From Brumimicrobium glaciale (GTDB taxonomy: Bacteria; Bacteroidota; Bacteroidia; Flavobacteriales_D; Crocinitomicaceae), in contig NZ_SETE01000005.1 in NCBI RefSeq assembly GCF_004152935.1, positions 186,001-250,000 of the forward strand: a stretch of DNA of 64,000 nucleotides, in the 5' to 3' direction. Both the position numbers and the translations under genes were made by a program. The notes under the pieces were generated by a model that was given only the letters and a program-made list of their open reading frames with translations, was not told the origin of the DNA and searched no databases. Of this stretch, positions 1 to 9,137 are shown in pieces (the first letter of the stretch is position 1; each line of letters starts with the position of its first letter).

Positions 1-3000
1 TTCATAAATTCCAGATTTCTCAAACTCTGCATTATAGATAATTTCAAATCTTAAATCAGAACCATCTGCTGGAATCCATGTTAAAATTTGATTTCCTTTT
101 CCATCAATAAAAGGAATTCGTTTTTGCTCTCCTGATGGATTTGTTAAGAAAATACCAAAGTTAGTTGTATCAGCATCCTTATCCATAATTAAGAAAGGAT
201 TTTCATCTTTTAAGCTTATCACAACTTCAGATCGTGGGTTAACTATATCGCCATTCAAAATGTGCTGTCCATCAAAAGTTACATCTAGAATTGGATTAAT
301 ATCATCTTGTTTTAAACGAAAAGGAATCTGTAGCAAATTATTGAAATGCGCCAACTCAGGCTGATCCTTAAATTGATTGTTGATTCCTTTATTATAAGGA
401 TTCACTTCCATCCATAGCGTATTGTTTCCAGATAAACCTTGCGTTAAAAATTTAACTGTGTCTCTTAAAACTTGTCCCGGTCTTAAAGAATCTTGACGCA
501 CATAATCAATAGGATGTTTCACTTGATTTTTATCAGTAATCCAATAATTTACAAGTAAAGAATCCATAGATAAATCACTGATGTTTTTAACATCTATTGC
601 AAATGACATTTCAATTCCTTCTTGCAAAGAATCACCTTGATCGGGTAAAAATGCATAACCATTAGAACCATCAATCGCAGCTTCGGGCAAGGGTTGATAT
701 AATACGTGCCACCTGTCAATTTGAGCTGGAGTTAAAGTCGCTTGATCATAATAATTCGCTTGTAATTGCAAGTATGGATAATCACTTGCAGAAAGAATTG
801 AATTGAAATTGATAATCGAATCATTTGATGTAAAAACAGTATCTATTTGAATTTGAAACTGTTTGTTGTGGTCAAAACCTCTTATTACCAAACGAGTTGA
901 ATCATTTGTAGGCAATTCCATAGAATTTTGTTTCCAGTAAACAGTATTCCATTCTGCTGCTGGACCAATTAAAGTTGACGTCTCAAAACCACTACCAGCG
1001 GAACCTGTTAAAGCATTAGATAAATTGATAAATTCACCAGAGTTTTGAGCGTGCACAATTGCCGCAGAACTAGGATTCCCTTTTTCATAAATCAAAATAA
1101 ATGCACGTTCAGGTGAAGTTGGACTCATCCCAGTTGCTCCAGCATTCTGAAATGTAGCAAATAAACTCGGGTAAAGCGATTGCCATTGACTATAAAGCGC
1201 TCGCATGGTTGTATAAACAACAATATAATGCCCATCTGGCACTTCATTTTCAATCATGTTCTCGAAAGCCTGAAGTTGTGAAGCAGAGTTTTGTCTGAAA
1301 ATAAAGTAATTTTCTACACGGTTTCTACATCCAGATCCATTGTTCACATTTCCATATTGATGGTTAGCATTAACTCCATTATAAAAAGATCCCCAAGGAC
1401 TTTGAGTCGCTGGATCAACAACTCCAACATGAAATGAAGGTGTTGTAAAGCATAATCCATATTCTGCATCTTGCCCATTTACGCTCCACAAAGTTGTATT
1501 GAACGTATATTGAGAACTAGAATTGTCATGCACCTGAGCAGACAACTCAACAAATAGTGGCTCAAACTCTCGTTCTCTTGAACTTCTCTCATAAGAAACA
1601 CCGTTGAAATTTCCATTCTTAAATTGAAAGAAATGATCTTGCCCCCAACCCGATTTATTAGGAATATATTGAAATGAATGCTCTGTCCAATTCAAAATAC
1701 TTGAATCTATGGCCACTCTCCAAAAGTATGCAACACTGTCTTCTAAAACCAAAGGTGAAATTGCATTATTTGATGATCTTTTCCATTCATTTGGAAAGAC
1801 TTCTTTAACTCCTCCTAGCCCAGTTTTCACAGCATATTTACGGAAAGGACTATTAAACAAATCTGTGGTATCAATTTCAAAACGATAAGAATTGAATGTA
1901 GCAATTGGGTTAATTGTAGATGCTTTTAAAACCACGGAATCATTTGGAACTACAGCATAATTATAAGGTAAAACAGGCGCTATTCCATCAATATTTATAA
2001 AGTGATCAATCTTAATTTCATTATTATTAAACTCATCATATTGCTCTTGAATAAAAGAGGGTAAATCTGCTTGAATAGAAAACTGGTTTATTCCTGCACC
2101 AATATTTGCTTGCAAAGGCATTTTGAAAGTTATAGTATCTCTGTAATTCAATCCTGGCACAGCTAAATTATAAATCGAATCTATAGTTGAATTAGGGAAG
2201 TTTCTGGTTATTGTTAAACTAAATGTATCCACTATACTTCTTCCTAAATTTGTTAAAACAACATGAACCGCAATTGAATCTGTTGATAAATTGACTTGAG
2301 TTGGTGTAAAATAAACATCTTGAATTGTTAAATCAATTTCTGGCTTGGCGTGCCAATTTAGTTTTACCACTGGATCACCATGTAAAACCATCTGCATTGC
2401 CGTAACTTCAGTTAAAAATCCAGGGTTTACATTTTCCAGATTTCCAATGGTCGATTTGATTTGATTTCCTATCGATTCCCCATAGTTATCAGGACTCATT
2501 TGGCGATACAATTCAGCTGAATAAATATTCAAATAAGAAGCATAACCCAATTGAGAAGAAGATAAGAATCCTATTGCACCAAGATCTTCTATTAAAACAA
2601 AGGACTCTGCTGTAGAGTTATTACCTGGCATATAAATATCACCCGTGTAACAACCATTTCCTATCACCATTGGATACTTTCCAGCATTGTTCCAATTTGA
2701 AGGATCATCAATATTTTGGTCAAAACCATCAGCTGTGGCATGTCCAAAGAAAGTCATTAATGAAAGTCCGTTTTCAAGAAACTCGCTTACTTCTGAAGTT
2801 TGAACAGGATTAAATGGGTTAGAAGTTTCTTTAAAATAAGAAGTTACCTTTCCGCCATAATCAGGACCTTCAATGGAACTTTTCATGCCATTCAGATAAG
2901 ATTGTAGAAGCGCTTGTTCTTGTGCAGAACTCCCGCCACCAAAATGTAAAATTTGTTTCTGCCATTCCTTCAGCTCTTTATTATAAACAGCATTTTGGTT

Positions 3001-4713
3001 TTGTGCAGCATCATAAATTTTAACTTTCTGTAAATACATATTGAGCTCCTGATCATTATTGGCCGCAATTCTACCCGTTGGAATTTCAGGTTTAAAACTG
3101 GTTGAACCATTCCATTTCCCTGTAATACATAAATCGCTAGAAGGATAACCGTAACTTGGAACAAGATTTAAAGAATTAATATTAGCATTTTTTCTAGGCG
3201 CCCCACCAGATCCAGTATTGGGTTTACTCGCTTCTGAAATTCCCTTTCCTGCAATGAATAAGGCTTTTGGTTTGCTGTTCGACATATCATAAATATGATT
3301 TATCGCACGACGACTTCCCATAATATGTTTAGGAACTCCCCCACCATATTGCATCCACAAGTCATTCACCTCACACATTATAACGTTATAAGAACCGCCA
3401 TTTACTGTGTTACGATAAGCCGCATATTCACTCGCTGAAGCTTGCATCACTTTATTATACAATAATATATAAGCACCTTCGACAATCTTCTGACTATAAT
3501 CAGTGAAATCACCATTTCCGTTAACAGCTTTTAAAAATGATATCTGTTTAATCTCAGCATCTGATGAAATGATCAACTTTTGGTTTGAGCCATTTACAGA
3601 ATTAGGAATTAAAGCTTGCCATGTTCCTCCATTGTTAACCATTGGAATTTTACGTGAAATAAAACTTCCAAATACATAGGCTGTCGGATTACTTAAATTA
3701 TTGGCAGTAATATCTAATCGACTTTTTGCTTGAGATCCAGCACTAGGTATTTCCCAATCAATATAAGGATCATTGCTCGAAATCAAACGGGGATATTCGA
3801 TAGATAAATAACTTATGGACTGATAATCTGTTGCTGCTCCTTGATCACCTATAATCTTAAAATAGGCATTTGTTGTTCCATTTGAAAGTTCACTTGCAGC
3901 AAAACTTTGATCTACAACTGTCTGTCTGTAACCAGAAAAGACCTCATCATGTAAGACAATATTATTTGTACCCAACTCCCATCTTAGGTGATGATTTCCT
4001 GCGCCAATAAAACTTGCATTTGAATTGGCATTCGATTTTGCATGGAATTTAGCGTTTGGAGCGCCAGTACCCGTGTAAACCTGTGGAGTAGAAATTGGAA
4101 TAGTTAAACTAAAATTTGAAGCTCCGTTATGATTTGAACCGCCCCAACCTTCTCCAGGAGAATAATAGGAACTGTAGGAAGAGTAGGCAGAATATCCACC
4201 ATAATAACTAGAATTGTAATTAATAGCCGATTTATCTAGAACATAAGAAGCTGGAGAATAAACAGAGAAATTTACATCCGTTTCATTTATAAAACGTTTC
4301 GTTGGGCCTGTTGTCCATGACAAAAAGTAGTATAAAGTGTCGCTATAAAGTGAATAACCTGGATTACCAATATCAGTGGGCGAATCGTAAAGTGTTGAAT
4401 CTAGCCAACCGTCATTTTTCTGGGCATAAAACTCAATGTAATCTCCAACATTTATAGCGTTGTCACCATTGTCATTAATATGCAAAGGCAATTCTTTTTG
4501 TTTCCCAAAAACTTGGAGTTTATTTGCAGCAATAGTATTGATTGGCACTCCAGCATTGATAAGCGCTTGATAAGAAATTCTATAAATCCCATCTTCAGTA
4601 ACACCAAACTTGTAGTATTTCTGATTATAGTTTATCCATTCATTTCCGTAAGGTTGAGCCCAAACAACAGAAAATGTCATGAATACCGAAAGTAAGCTTA
4701 TAAGTATGCGCAT
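1..4713 (-). CDS. PorU2-like C25 (gingipain-family) peptidase, 3' end beyond window
   Basis: The frame stays open from an ATG at 4713 to the left edge, giving at least 1571 residues; the C-terminus is missing. The protein begins with a signal peptide (MRILISLLSVF...VWAQ). The N-terminal domain is rich in Tyr, Ser and Gly. A C25 catalytic core follows, with the His in FFGHATADGF (H658) and the Cys in VIGNGCYTGD (C688), the spacing expected for a gingipain His/Cys dyad. The rest is a long run of beta-rich, Ig-like segments. PorU is the type IX secretion sortase that removes C-terminal domains and attaches cargo to the cell surface; canonical PorU is about 1100-1300 residues, so this longer form fits the PorU2 annotation. 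It lies 30 bp after a PorV-like gene, the usual operon order. Family assignment is firm; the sortase role is inferred. Confidence 0.85.
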   Translation of the reverse strand, partial: MRILISLLSVFMTFSVVWAQPYGNEWINYNQKYYKFGVTEDGIYRISYQALINAGVPINTIAANKLQVFGKQKELPLHINDNGDNAINVGDYIEFYAQKNDGWLDSTLYDSPTDIGNPGYSLYSDTLYYFLSWTTGPTKRFINETDVNFSVYSPASYVLDKSAINYNSSYYGGYSAYSSYSSYYSPGEGWGGSNHNGASNFSLTIPISTPQVYTGTGAPNAKFHAKSNANSNASFIGAGNHHLRWELGTNNIVLHDEVFSGYRQTVVDQSFAASELSNGTTNAYFKIIGDQGAATDYQSISYLSIEYPRLISSNDPYIDWEIPSAGSQAKSRLDITANNLSNPTAYVFGSFISRKIPMVNNGGTWQALIPNSVNGSNQKLIISSDAEIKQISFLKAVNGNGDFTDYSQKIVEGAYILLYNKVMQASASEYAAYRNTVNGGSYNVIMCEVNDLWMQYGGGVPKHIMGSRRAINHIYDMSNSKPKALFIAGKGISEASKPNTGSGGAPRKNANINSLNLVPSYGYPSSDLCITGKWNGSTSFKPEIPTGRIAANNDQELNMYLQKVKIYDAAQNQNAVYNKELKEWQKQILHFGGGSSAQEQALLQSYLNGMKSSIEGPDYGGKVTSYFKETSNPFNPVQTSEVSEFLENGLSLMTFFGHATADGFDQNIDDPSNWNNAGKYPMVIGNGCYTGDIYMPGNNSTAESFVLIEDLGAIGFLSSSQLGYASYLNIYSAELYRQMSPDNYGESIGNQIKSTIGNLENVNPGFLTEVTAMQMVLHGDPVVKLNWHAKPEIDLTIQDVYFTPTQVNLSTDSIAVHVVLTNLGRSIVDTFSLTITRNFPNSTIDSIYNLAVPGLNYRDTITFKMPLQANIGAGINQFSIQADLPSFIQEQYDEFNNNEIKIDHFINIDGIAPVLPYNYAVVPNDSVVLKASTINPIATFNSYRFEIDTTDLFNSPFRKYAVKTGLGGVKEVFPNEWKRSSNNAISPLVLEDSVAYFWRVAIDSSILNWTEHSFQYIPNKSGWGQDHFFQFKNGNFNGVSYERSSREREFEPLFVELSAQVHDNSSSQYTFNTTLWSVNGQDAEYGLCFTTPSFHVGVVDPATQSPWGSFYNGVNANHQYGNVNNGSGCRNRVENYFIFRQNSASQLQAFENMIENEVPDGHYIVVYTTMRALYSQWQSLYPSLFATFQNAGATGMSPTSPERAFILIYEKGNPSSAAIVHAQNSGEFINLSNALTGSAGSGFETSTLIGPAAEWNTVYWKQNSMELPTNDSTRLVIRGFDHNKQFQIQIDTVFTSNDSIINFNSILSASDYPYLQLQANYYDQATLTPAQIDRWHVLYQPLPEAAIDGSNGYAFLPDQGDSLQEGIEMSFAIDVKNISDLSMDSLLVNYWITDKNQVKHPIDYVRQDSLRPGQVLRDTVKFLTQGLSGNNTLWMEVNPYNKGINNQFKDQPELAHFNNLLQIPFRLKQDDINPILDVTFDGQHILNGDIVNPRSEVVISLKDENPFLIMDKDADTTNFGIFLTNPSGEQKRIPFIDGKGNQILTWIPADGSDLRFEIIYNAEFEKSGIYE

Positions 4714-4743
4714 GGTGCGATTGAAAGAAGTTTAAAACTGAAT

Positions 4744-5829
4744 TTATTTAAACCCGAATTTAAGAGAAATTACATGAGAAAACAAGGCTTCTGACTGATT
4801 TCCAATGTTTGTGAAAGCATAATCCAGTGTAATTCCTTTAAATGTCACTCCTAAACCTATATTTGGCTGAAAAACCATCGACTCGCTATCGTCAAAGTTT
4901 TTTACGTATTGAAAGTTGTTTACTCCAGTTCTAACAGCAACAATATCCTTCCAACCGATCTCTAAACCCATAACAGGATCGATACTCACAACTCCTGACT
5001 TGATTAAAGTATTTCTTCTACCATCGGTAGTAATCGAAGCATTAATCTCTGGCGAAATAGAAATATCTTGCCAACCAATATCAAATTTTCTTTTTGCAGC
5101 TAAAATTAAACGCGGCAACGTTAATTCTAAACCATTTTCTGGAATTTCGTTCCCTGTTTCCAAGAAAACCTCTTCCATATCTGAATCTAAATTAAAAATC
5201 CAAGCATTAAAAGTAGAAGTTACATCCCTTGCCATAGCTCCGAAGAACCATTTATCGTTGATATTGTATTGCATTCCAGCATCAATTCCAAATCCCCAAC
5301 TTCTTGCAAAATCACCAGCACGACGATGCACAACTTTCACTGTTCCACCAAGGCTTAATCCTTCAATACCCGTTTTTCTACCGTATGAAAATAGAAAACC
5401 ATAGTCTGCCGCTGTAAAAAGCGTTATTCTATCGTAATCAATATTTCCTTCGTTATCAATTAGCTGCGTAGTATTTGGAATATCATCTACCCCGAAACGA
5501 ATAGCGGCAAAACCAACAGCGCTTCTATCGTCAATTTTATGCGCCAAACCGACATAATCGTATTTGGCAATACCAGCGAAATATTCTGAGTGCATTAAAC
5601 CAACATCAAATTTGTTTTTCACCCCCGTTAATCCGGCAGGATTCCAATAAACAGAAGTTACATCATCTACTCCAGCAACCATGGCATTTCCCATACCAAG
5701 TGAGCGAGCACCAACTCCAATCTGAAGGAATTCGTTAGAATATTTAGGAGCAATTGTTTCATCTTGGGCAAAAATTGAGCTCTGCAGAAGAAGAAAAGAT
5801 AGCGTTATAAACCAAATGTGTTTTTTCAT
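4744..5829 (-). CDS. PorV/PorQ-family outer membrane protein (PorV2-like)
   Basis: A 361-residue outer-membrane beta-barrel with a signal peptide (MKKHIWFITLSFLLLQSSIFAQ). It carries the conserved start of the family, with FLQIGVGARSLGMGNAMVA followed by VYWNPAGL, as in PorV, PorQ and other FadL-like proteins. PorV is the shuttle that hands type IX cargo from the translocon to the PorU sortase. Its position directly upstream of the PorU2-like gene, with a 30-bp gap on the same strand, indicates a PorV2-PorU2 operon. An in-frame TTG six bases upstream is possible, but the ATG at 5829 gives a normal signal peptide. Family is clear from sequence; pairing with PorU2 is inferred from context. Confidence 0.85.
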   Translation of the reverse strand: MKKHIWFITLSFLLLQSSIFAQDETIAPKYSNEFLQIGVGARSLGMGNAMVAGVDDVTSVYWNPAGLTGVKNKFDVGLMHSEYFAGIAKYDYVGLAHKIDDRSAVGFAAIRFGVDDIPNTTQLIDNEGNIDYDRITLFTAADYGFLFSYGRKTGIEGLSLGGTVKVVHRRAGDFARSWGFGIDAGMQYNINDKWFFGAMARDVTSTFNAWIFNLDSDMEEVFLETGNEIPENGLELTLPRLILAAKRKFDIGWQDISISPEINASITTDGRRNTLIKSGVVSIDPVMGLEIGWKDIVAVRTGVNNFQYVKNFDDSESMVFQPNIGLGVTFKGITLDYAFTNIGNQSEALFSHVISLKFGFK

Positions 5830-5867
5830 AGTCAATACAATAGCGCAAAATTGCGTAAAATATTGTG

Positions 5868-5875
5868 CAAATTTA
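5868..5875 (-). promoter_or_regulatory. Bacteroidota -7 promoter element for porV2-porU2
   Basis: The minus strand reads TAAATTTG, an exact match to the Bacteroidota housekeeping -7 consensus TAnnTTTG, about 40 bp before the porV2-like start codon. No good TTTG -33 element lies at the expected spacing, so confidence is limited. Confidence 0.4.
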
Positions 5876-6156
5876 TAACTTTTATTAACAGGGTGAAAAA
5901 ATAGGCAAAATGTATTGACTTAATTCGATTATCTAGTAATTGAAAAAGGTGGAGCACTCAATTAATGTAATACTAAAATATATTACAGAGGTAAGTATAA
6001 TTGGGCTACCAATATAGGTCGTTAATCCCTAATTTTAACGATGTGTTTTTTCAATAATACAGCCGATAATCGCATTGATTAATTTTATCTAGAGTTAAAC
6101 TTTAGCAAAAAGGAAGAAGGGATTCCTCAGTTGTTAAAATCTAAGATTTTCTCAAC

Positions 6157-6262
6157 TATCGGAATGACAGTTCGTAGAGAAGTCTTTGGGGTAAAATTTG
6201 CTCAAGCTTCGCTTGAGCAAATTTTACCCCACCCAAGCCAACGAAAACCTGTCATTCCGATA
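6157..6262. repeat. Nested intergenic inverted repeat
   Basis: Two nested perfect inverted repeats. The inner one has 19-bp arms (6188-6206 and 6212-6230, GGGGTAAAATTTGCTCAAG) around a 5-nt loop. The outer one has 14-bp arms (6157-6170 and 6249-6262, TATCGGAATGACAG). It sits in the 650-bp gene-free gap between porV2 and the next gene. An apparent ORF across it merely reads through the palindrome. Probably a dispersed palindromic element. I see nothing else in 5876-6478 apart from AT-rich sequence. Confidence 0.85.
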
Positions 6263-6478
6263 CATCGGCAAGCTCAGCACAAGTGGAGTGAAACGACGAG
6301 GTTCCGATGCCTATCGGAACTCTTTTTAAATAATTACGACTTAGCTTGGTAACCCAAAAATATAAATCAGCTAAAACTCCTAAGGTCGTCAAAATCATTT
6401 ATTTGTATTGATAGTTTAAAACCAAGCTTAAGTTTAGAAATATTGTATAGATTTGTGTTAACTAAATACTATAAACTC

Positions 6479-7168
6479 ATGAAATTAAGAAGCATTTTTG
6501 CGTCACTTGTTATCTTATCAATTGTTATATCATCTAATAAGACAACGGCACAAGCACCTACTCCATCGATTGAATCTCCTGAATCGATCACCACAGAACC
6601 TTCTTTTAAAAAAATTATACTACAGCCATATATTGGTGGTTCAAACATGAAAAAATGGGCTTACGATGCCAACAATTATGAGAATCAATCTTCGAAAGGT
6701 AGTTTACACTATGGAGTTTCAGGAGAGTTTATGGTAAACAATCGCATAGGAATCGGATTTGACGCAATTTTCACACCTTTTGAAAGAACTGAATACAATA
6801 GTTACTATGACCCTAACACAGGTGGGACAACCTCATTCTCTGATGAAACTGTTATCACTGAAAACAAACTTCGAATTTTACCGAAAATTTATATTCACTT
6901 TAATGTAGATGATCCTCAATGGGATTTGTATATATCAGGTGGAATAGGTGCAAACATTATGTTTACAGAACTTCGTGTAAATGGTGTGGAAAAAGATTAT
7001 GGCTCAATGGCATATAGTGGAGATTTTCCAGTCTTGAACCCATCCTTTCCTTTTGCAGGACGCTTTTCTTTTGGTACTCGTTACTATATCAATGATTTCT
7101 TAGGACTTAGCTTCGAATTTGGAGTTGGTGGACCACCATTCTCTTTAGGGATGAATTTCCGATTTTAA
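6479..7168 (+). CDS. Hypothetical outer-membrane beta-barrel protein
   Basis: A 229-residue protein with a signal peptide (MKLRSIFASLVILSIVIS...TTAQA), then a 30-residue Pro/Ser/Glu-rich linker and alternating beta-strands. It ends in the aromatic strand SLGMNFRF, the typical terminus of an eight-stranded barrel (OmpW/OmpA-like porin fold). The longer frame beginning with TTG at 6443 would put extra residues in front of the signal peptide, so the ATG at 6479 is preferred. It is followed by a strong terminator and appears monocistronic. No specific function can be assigned. Confidence 0.75.
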   Translation: MKLRSIFASLVILSIVISSNKTTAQAPTPSIESPESITTEPSFKKIILQPYIGGSNMKKWAYDANNYENQSSKGSLHYGVSGEFMVNNRIGIGFDAIFTPFERTEYNSYYDPNTGGTTSFSDETVITENKLRILPKIYIHFNVDDPQWDLYISGGIGANIMFTELRVNGVEKDYGSMAYSGDFPVLNPSFPFAGRFSFGTRYYINDFLGLSFEFGVGGPPFSLGMNFRF

Positions 7169-7237
7169 TAATTCAAACCTCCTTTACAGACTTAATACTA
7201 GATAGTTAATTTAAAATAGAAATAGAATTAATTTACT

Positions 7238-7283
7238 AAATGCCAATTAAAAGTTTTCATTTTAATTGGCATTTATTTTTATT
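7238..7283 (+). terminator. Rho-independent terminator after the barrel protein gene
   Basis: Perfect 15-bp inverted repeat (7238-7252 and 7260-7274, arms AAATGCCAATTAAAA) with a 7-nt loop followed by a T-rich run. It lies 70 bp after the stop codon of the preceding gene. Confidence 0.75.
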
Positions 7284-7354
7284 AGCAGTTCAAAAGTTTA
7301 ATATTTCTCTGAAAGTCAAACCCTCATTAAAACATTATTTGTTTCTTTGTCCAC

Positions 7355-8218
7355 ATGTTTACAGTAGCAAATATTATAACTGGCTTCAACTTATTGTGTG
7401 GAGTTTCAAGTATCATCTTTACATTTTCAGGAAGATTAGAATTGGCAGTACTGGCTATAATGGCTGGCGCTTTATTTGATTTCTTTGATGGATTCGTAGC
7501 ACGTTTATTAAAACAACCCAGCGAACTCGGAAAGCAACTAGATTCTTTAGCCGATTTGGTGACATTTGGTGTAGCTCCTGGATTAATTGTATTTGTTTTA
7601 CTTATCCTTTCAGGAGCTTGGGACATTATTTCAGCATCTGGCGGCGGACTCAATGAACTTTGGCTAGATGGCACAATGGGCTTTAGCGTTCAATTATGGA
7701 TTTCCGTTTTCATGAATGATTTAGTAGGTAACAACTCCCCTTTTCTTCCAACACATTTCTATGGCTGGTATAAAGTAATGCCATTTTTCGCGTTATTGAT
7801 TCCTTTCATGAGCATGTTTAGATTGGCAAAATTTAATTTAGATGAAAGACAAGCAACTGGATTTATTGGCTTACCCACTCCCGCAAACAGTTTGTTCTTT
7901 GCTTCCTTTGCGTTGATGCTTTGGGATGGTTTCGGACAAGAAAACTGGAAAACGGTTCTATCAATGACTCTAATTAAAGATCAATTGTTGCTTTCATTGG
8001 TGGTATTGTTCTCTATTCTATTGGTGACAGAAATTCCATTATTCGCATTAAAATTCACAACTTTCAAATGGAAAGGAAACGAAATTCGCTACTCGTTTTT
8101 ATTGACTTCACTGATCATCATCTTGTTCTTATGGGCTTGGGCAATTCCGATTATTGTGATTTTATATATTCTGCTTTCATTAATCAGCAATAAAGTAAAA
8201 AGAGTAACGATTTCATAA
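7355..8218 (+). CDS. pssA: CDP-diacylglycerol--serine O-phosphatidyltransferase
   Basis: A 287-residue multi-pass membrane enzyme that makes phosphatidylserine from CDP-diacylglycerol and serine, the precursor of phosphatidylethanolamine. The full CDP-alcohol phosphotransferase motif D(x)2DG(x)2AR(x)8G(x)3D(x)3D is present at about residues 44-69 (it starts DFFDGFVAR and ends QLDSLAD). The start opens with MFTVANIITGFNLLCG, equivalent to the first transmembrane segment of the family. An in-frame stop lies 27 bp upstream with no earlier ATG, so this start is secure. About eight hydrophobic segments follow. It stands alone between a terminator and a gap. Confidence 0.92.
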   Translation: MFTVANIITGFNLLCGVSSIIFTFSGRLELAVLAIMAGALFDFFDGFVARLLKQPSELGKQLDSLADLVTFGVAPGLIVFVLLILSGAWDIISASGGGLNELWLDGTMGFSVQLWISVFMNDLVGNNSPFLPTHFYGWYKVMPFFALLIPFMSMFRLAKFNLDERQATGFIGLPTPANSLFFASFALMLWDGFGQENWKTVLSMTLIKDQLLLSLVVLFSILLVTEIPLFALKFTTFKWKGNEIRYSFLLTSLIIILFLWAWAIPIIVILYILLSLISNKVKRVTIS

Positions 8219-8547
8219 TTATGAATAGAGGGATTTTGTATTCAAAGCAAAGAGCCTGTTGAATTAAATTGAACTACAAATTGAATATTATCAATTGTTA
8301 ATTGTCATCACAATATAGATGATTTTACTCTCACTTCGATAAATTTCGTATAAGATGTCCTTGCGTATTACAATGCACAAAGGCTGCGCTCATCGGCAAA
8401 ATCCAAGCTAACATTGGTCGCTCGCTATCTTGGGGATTTTAAGGGTGTAAGAATCTATTTGTAGAGCGAAAACTTTAGTAAAGTAGTCCCATGAATTACC
8501 AATGTTAAATTGAAATCCGCCTTTTATATCTATAAAATAATTGCAGC
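8219..8547. other. Gene-free interval
   Basis: About 330 bp between the convergent pssA and thioredoxin genes. It contains short stretches resembling other intergenic repeats (for example AATTGTTAATTGTC) but no ORF, RNA gene or strong hairpin that I can support. Confidence 0.5.
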
Positions 8548-8575
8548 AAAAAAAAGGACGCATTAAAATGCGTCC
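8548..8575 (-). terminator. Terminator of the thioredoxin-like gene
   Basis: On the minus strand a stem GGACGCAT/ATGCGTCC with a 4-nt loop is followed directly by eight T residues, 29 bp past the stop codon at 8604. Classic intrinsic terminator. Confidence 0.9.
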
Positions 8576-8603
8576 CTTAATATCAATTTATGATTGAATT
8601 CTT

Positions 8604-9098
8604 CTACTTAATCATTTTCTCAATTTCCACATGCAATCCAATTCCTCGTAACGCATTACCTTGCGCAACAATAATCCCATTCCCATCAATTAAAAATGAA
8701 TGTGGAATTGATCTAACATTGTATTTTTGGGTTACTTCTTTAGATTTATCCCAAACGTGACCGTCCCATTTTAATTTATCTTTAACTATGGCATCCTTCC
8801 ATGGTTGTTCTGCTCTGTCCAACGATACGCTTAAAACAACAAAACCTTTTCCATTGGCAAATTTTGAGTCTTTGTATTTTCCGTAGGCTTCCACAATATT
8901 CGGATTTTCTTTTCTACACGGTCCGCACCATGAAGCCCAAAAGTCAAGTAAGACAACTTTACCTTTATAATCATCCAAAGCCACCATTTCTCCTTCAGGA
9001 TTCAATAATGTAAATCCAATGGCACGCATTCCATTTTTAGGTTGTGCAAACATTAGGAACGGCAAAAAACCTACGAGGAGTAAAACTATATTCTTCAT
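8604..9098 (-). CDS. TlpA/ResA-like periplasmic thiol-disulfide oxidoreductase
   Basis: A 164-residue thioredoxin-fold protein with a signal peptide (MKNIVLLLVGFLPFLMFAQ). The redox active site is FWASWCGPCRKEN, and the cis-proline region reads VRSIPHSFLIDGNG. The GKVVLLDFWASWCGPC arrangement is typical of the AhpC-TSA/redoxin branch (TlpA, ResA), which reduces disulfides of exported proteins or cytochrome c apoproteins in the periplasm. It lies upstream of its own terminator and 39 bp downstream of murA on the same strand, so it may be co-transcribed with murA. The substrate is not evident. Confidence 0.85.
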   Translation of the reverse strand: MKNIVLLLVGFLPFLMFAQPKNGMRAIGFTLLNPEGEMVALDDYKGKVVLLDFWASWCGPCRKENPNIVEAYGKYKDSKFANGKGFVVLSVSLDRAEQPWKDAIVKDKLKWDGHVWDKSKEVTQKYNVRSIPHSFLIDGNGIIVAQGNALRGIGLHVEIEKMIK

Positions 9099-9137
9099 AT
9101 CAATATTTTAAATTTAATTTTTGGATTAAAGCAATAA

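Noticed and set aside
4916-5404. 162-codon open frame on the plus strand opposite the porV2-like gene
   Set aside because: It lies wholly inside a convincing gene in another frame and has no recognisable motif; treated as a shadow.
6131-6352. 73-codon open frame on the plus strand
   Set aside because: It reads straight through the nested palindrome and its residues reflect that repeat, not a protein.
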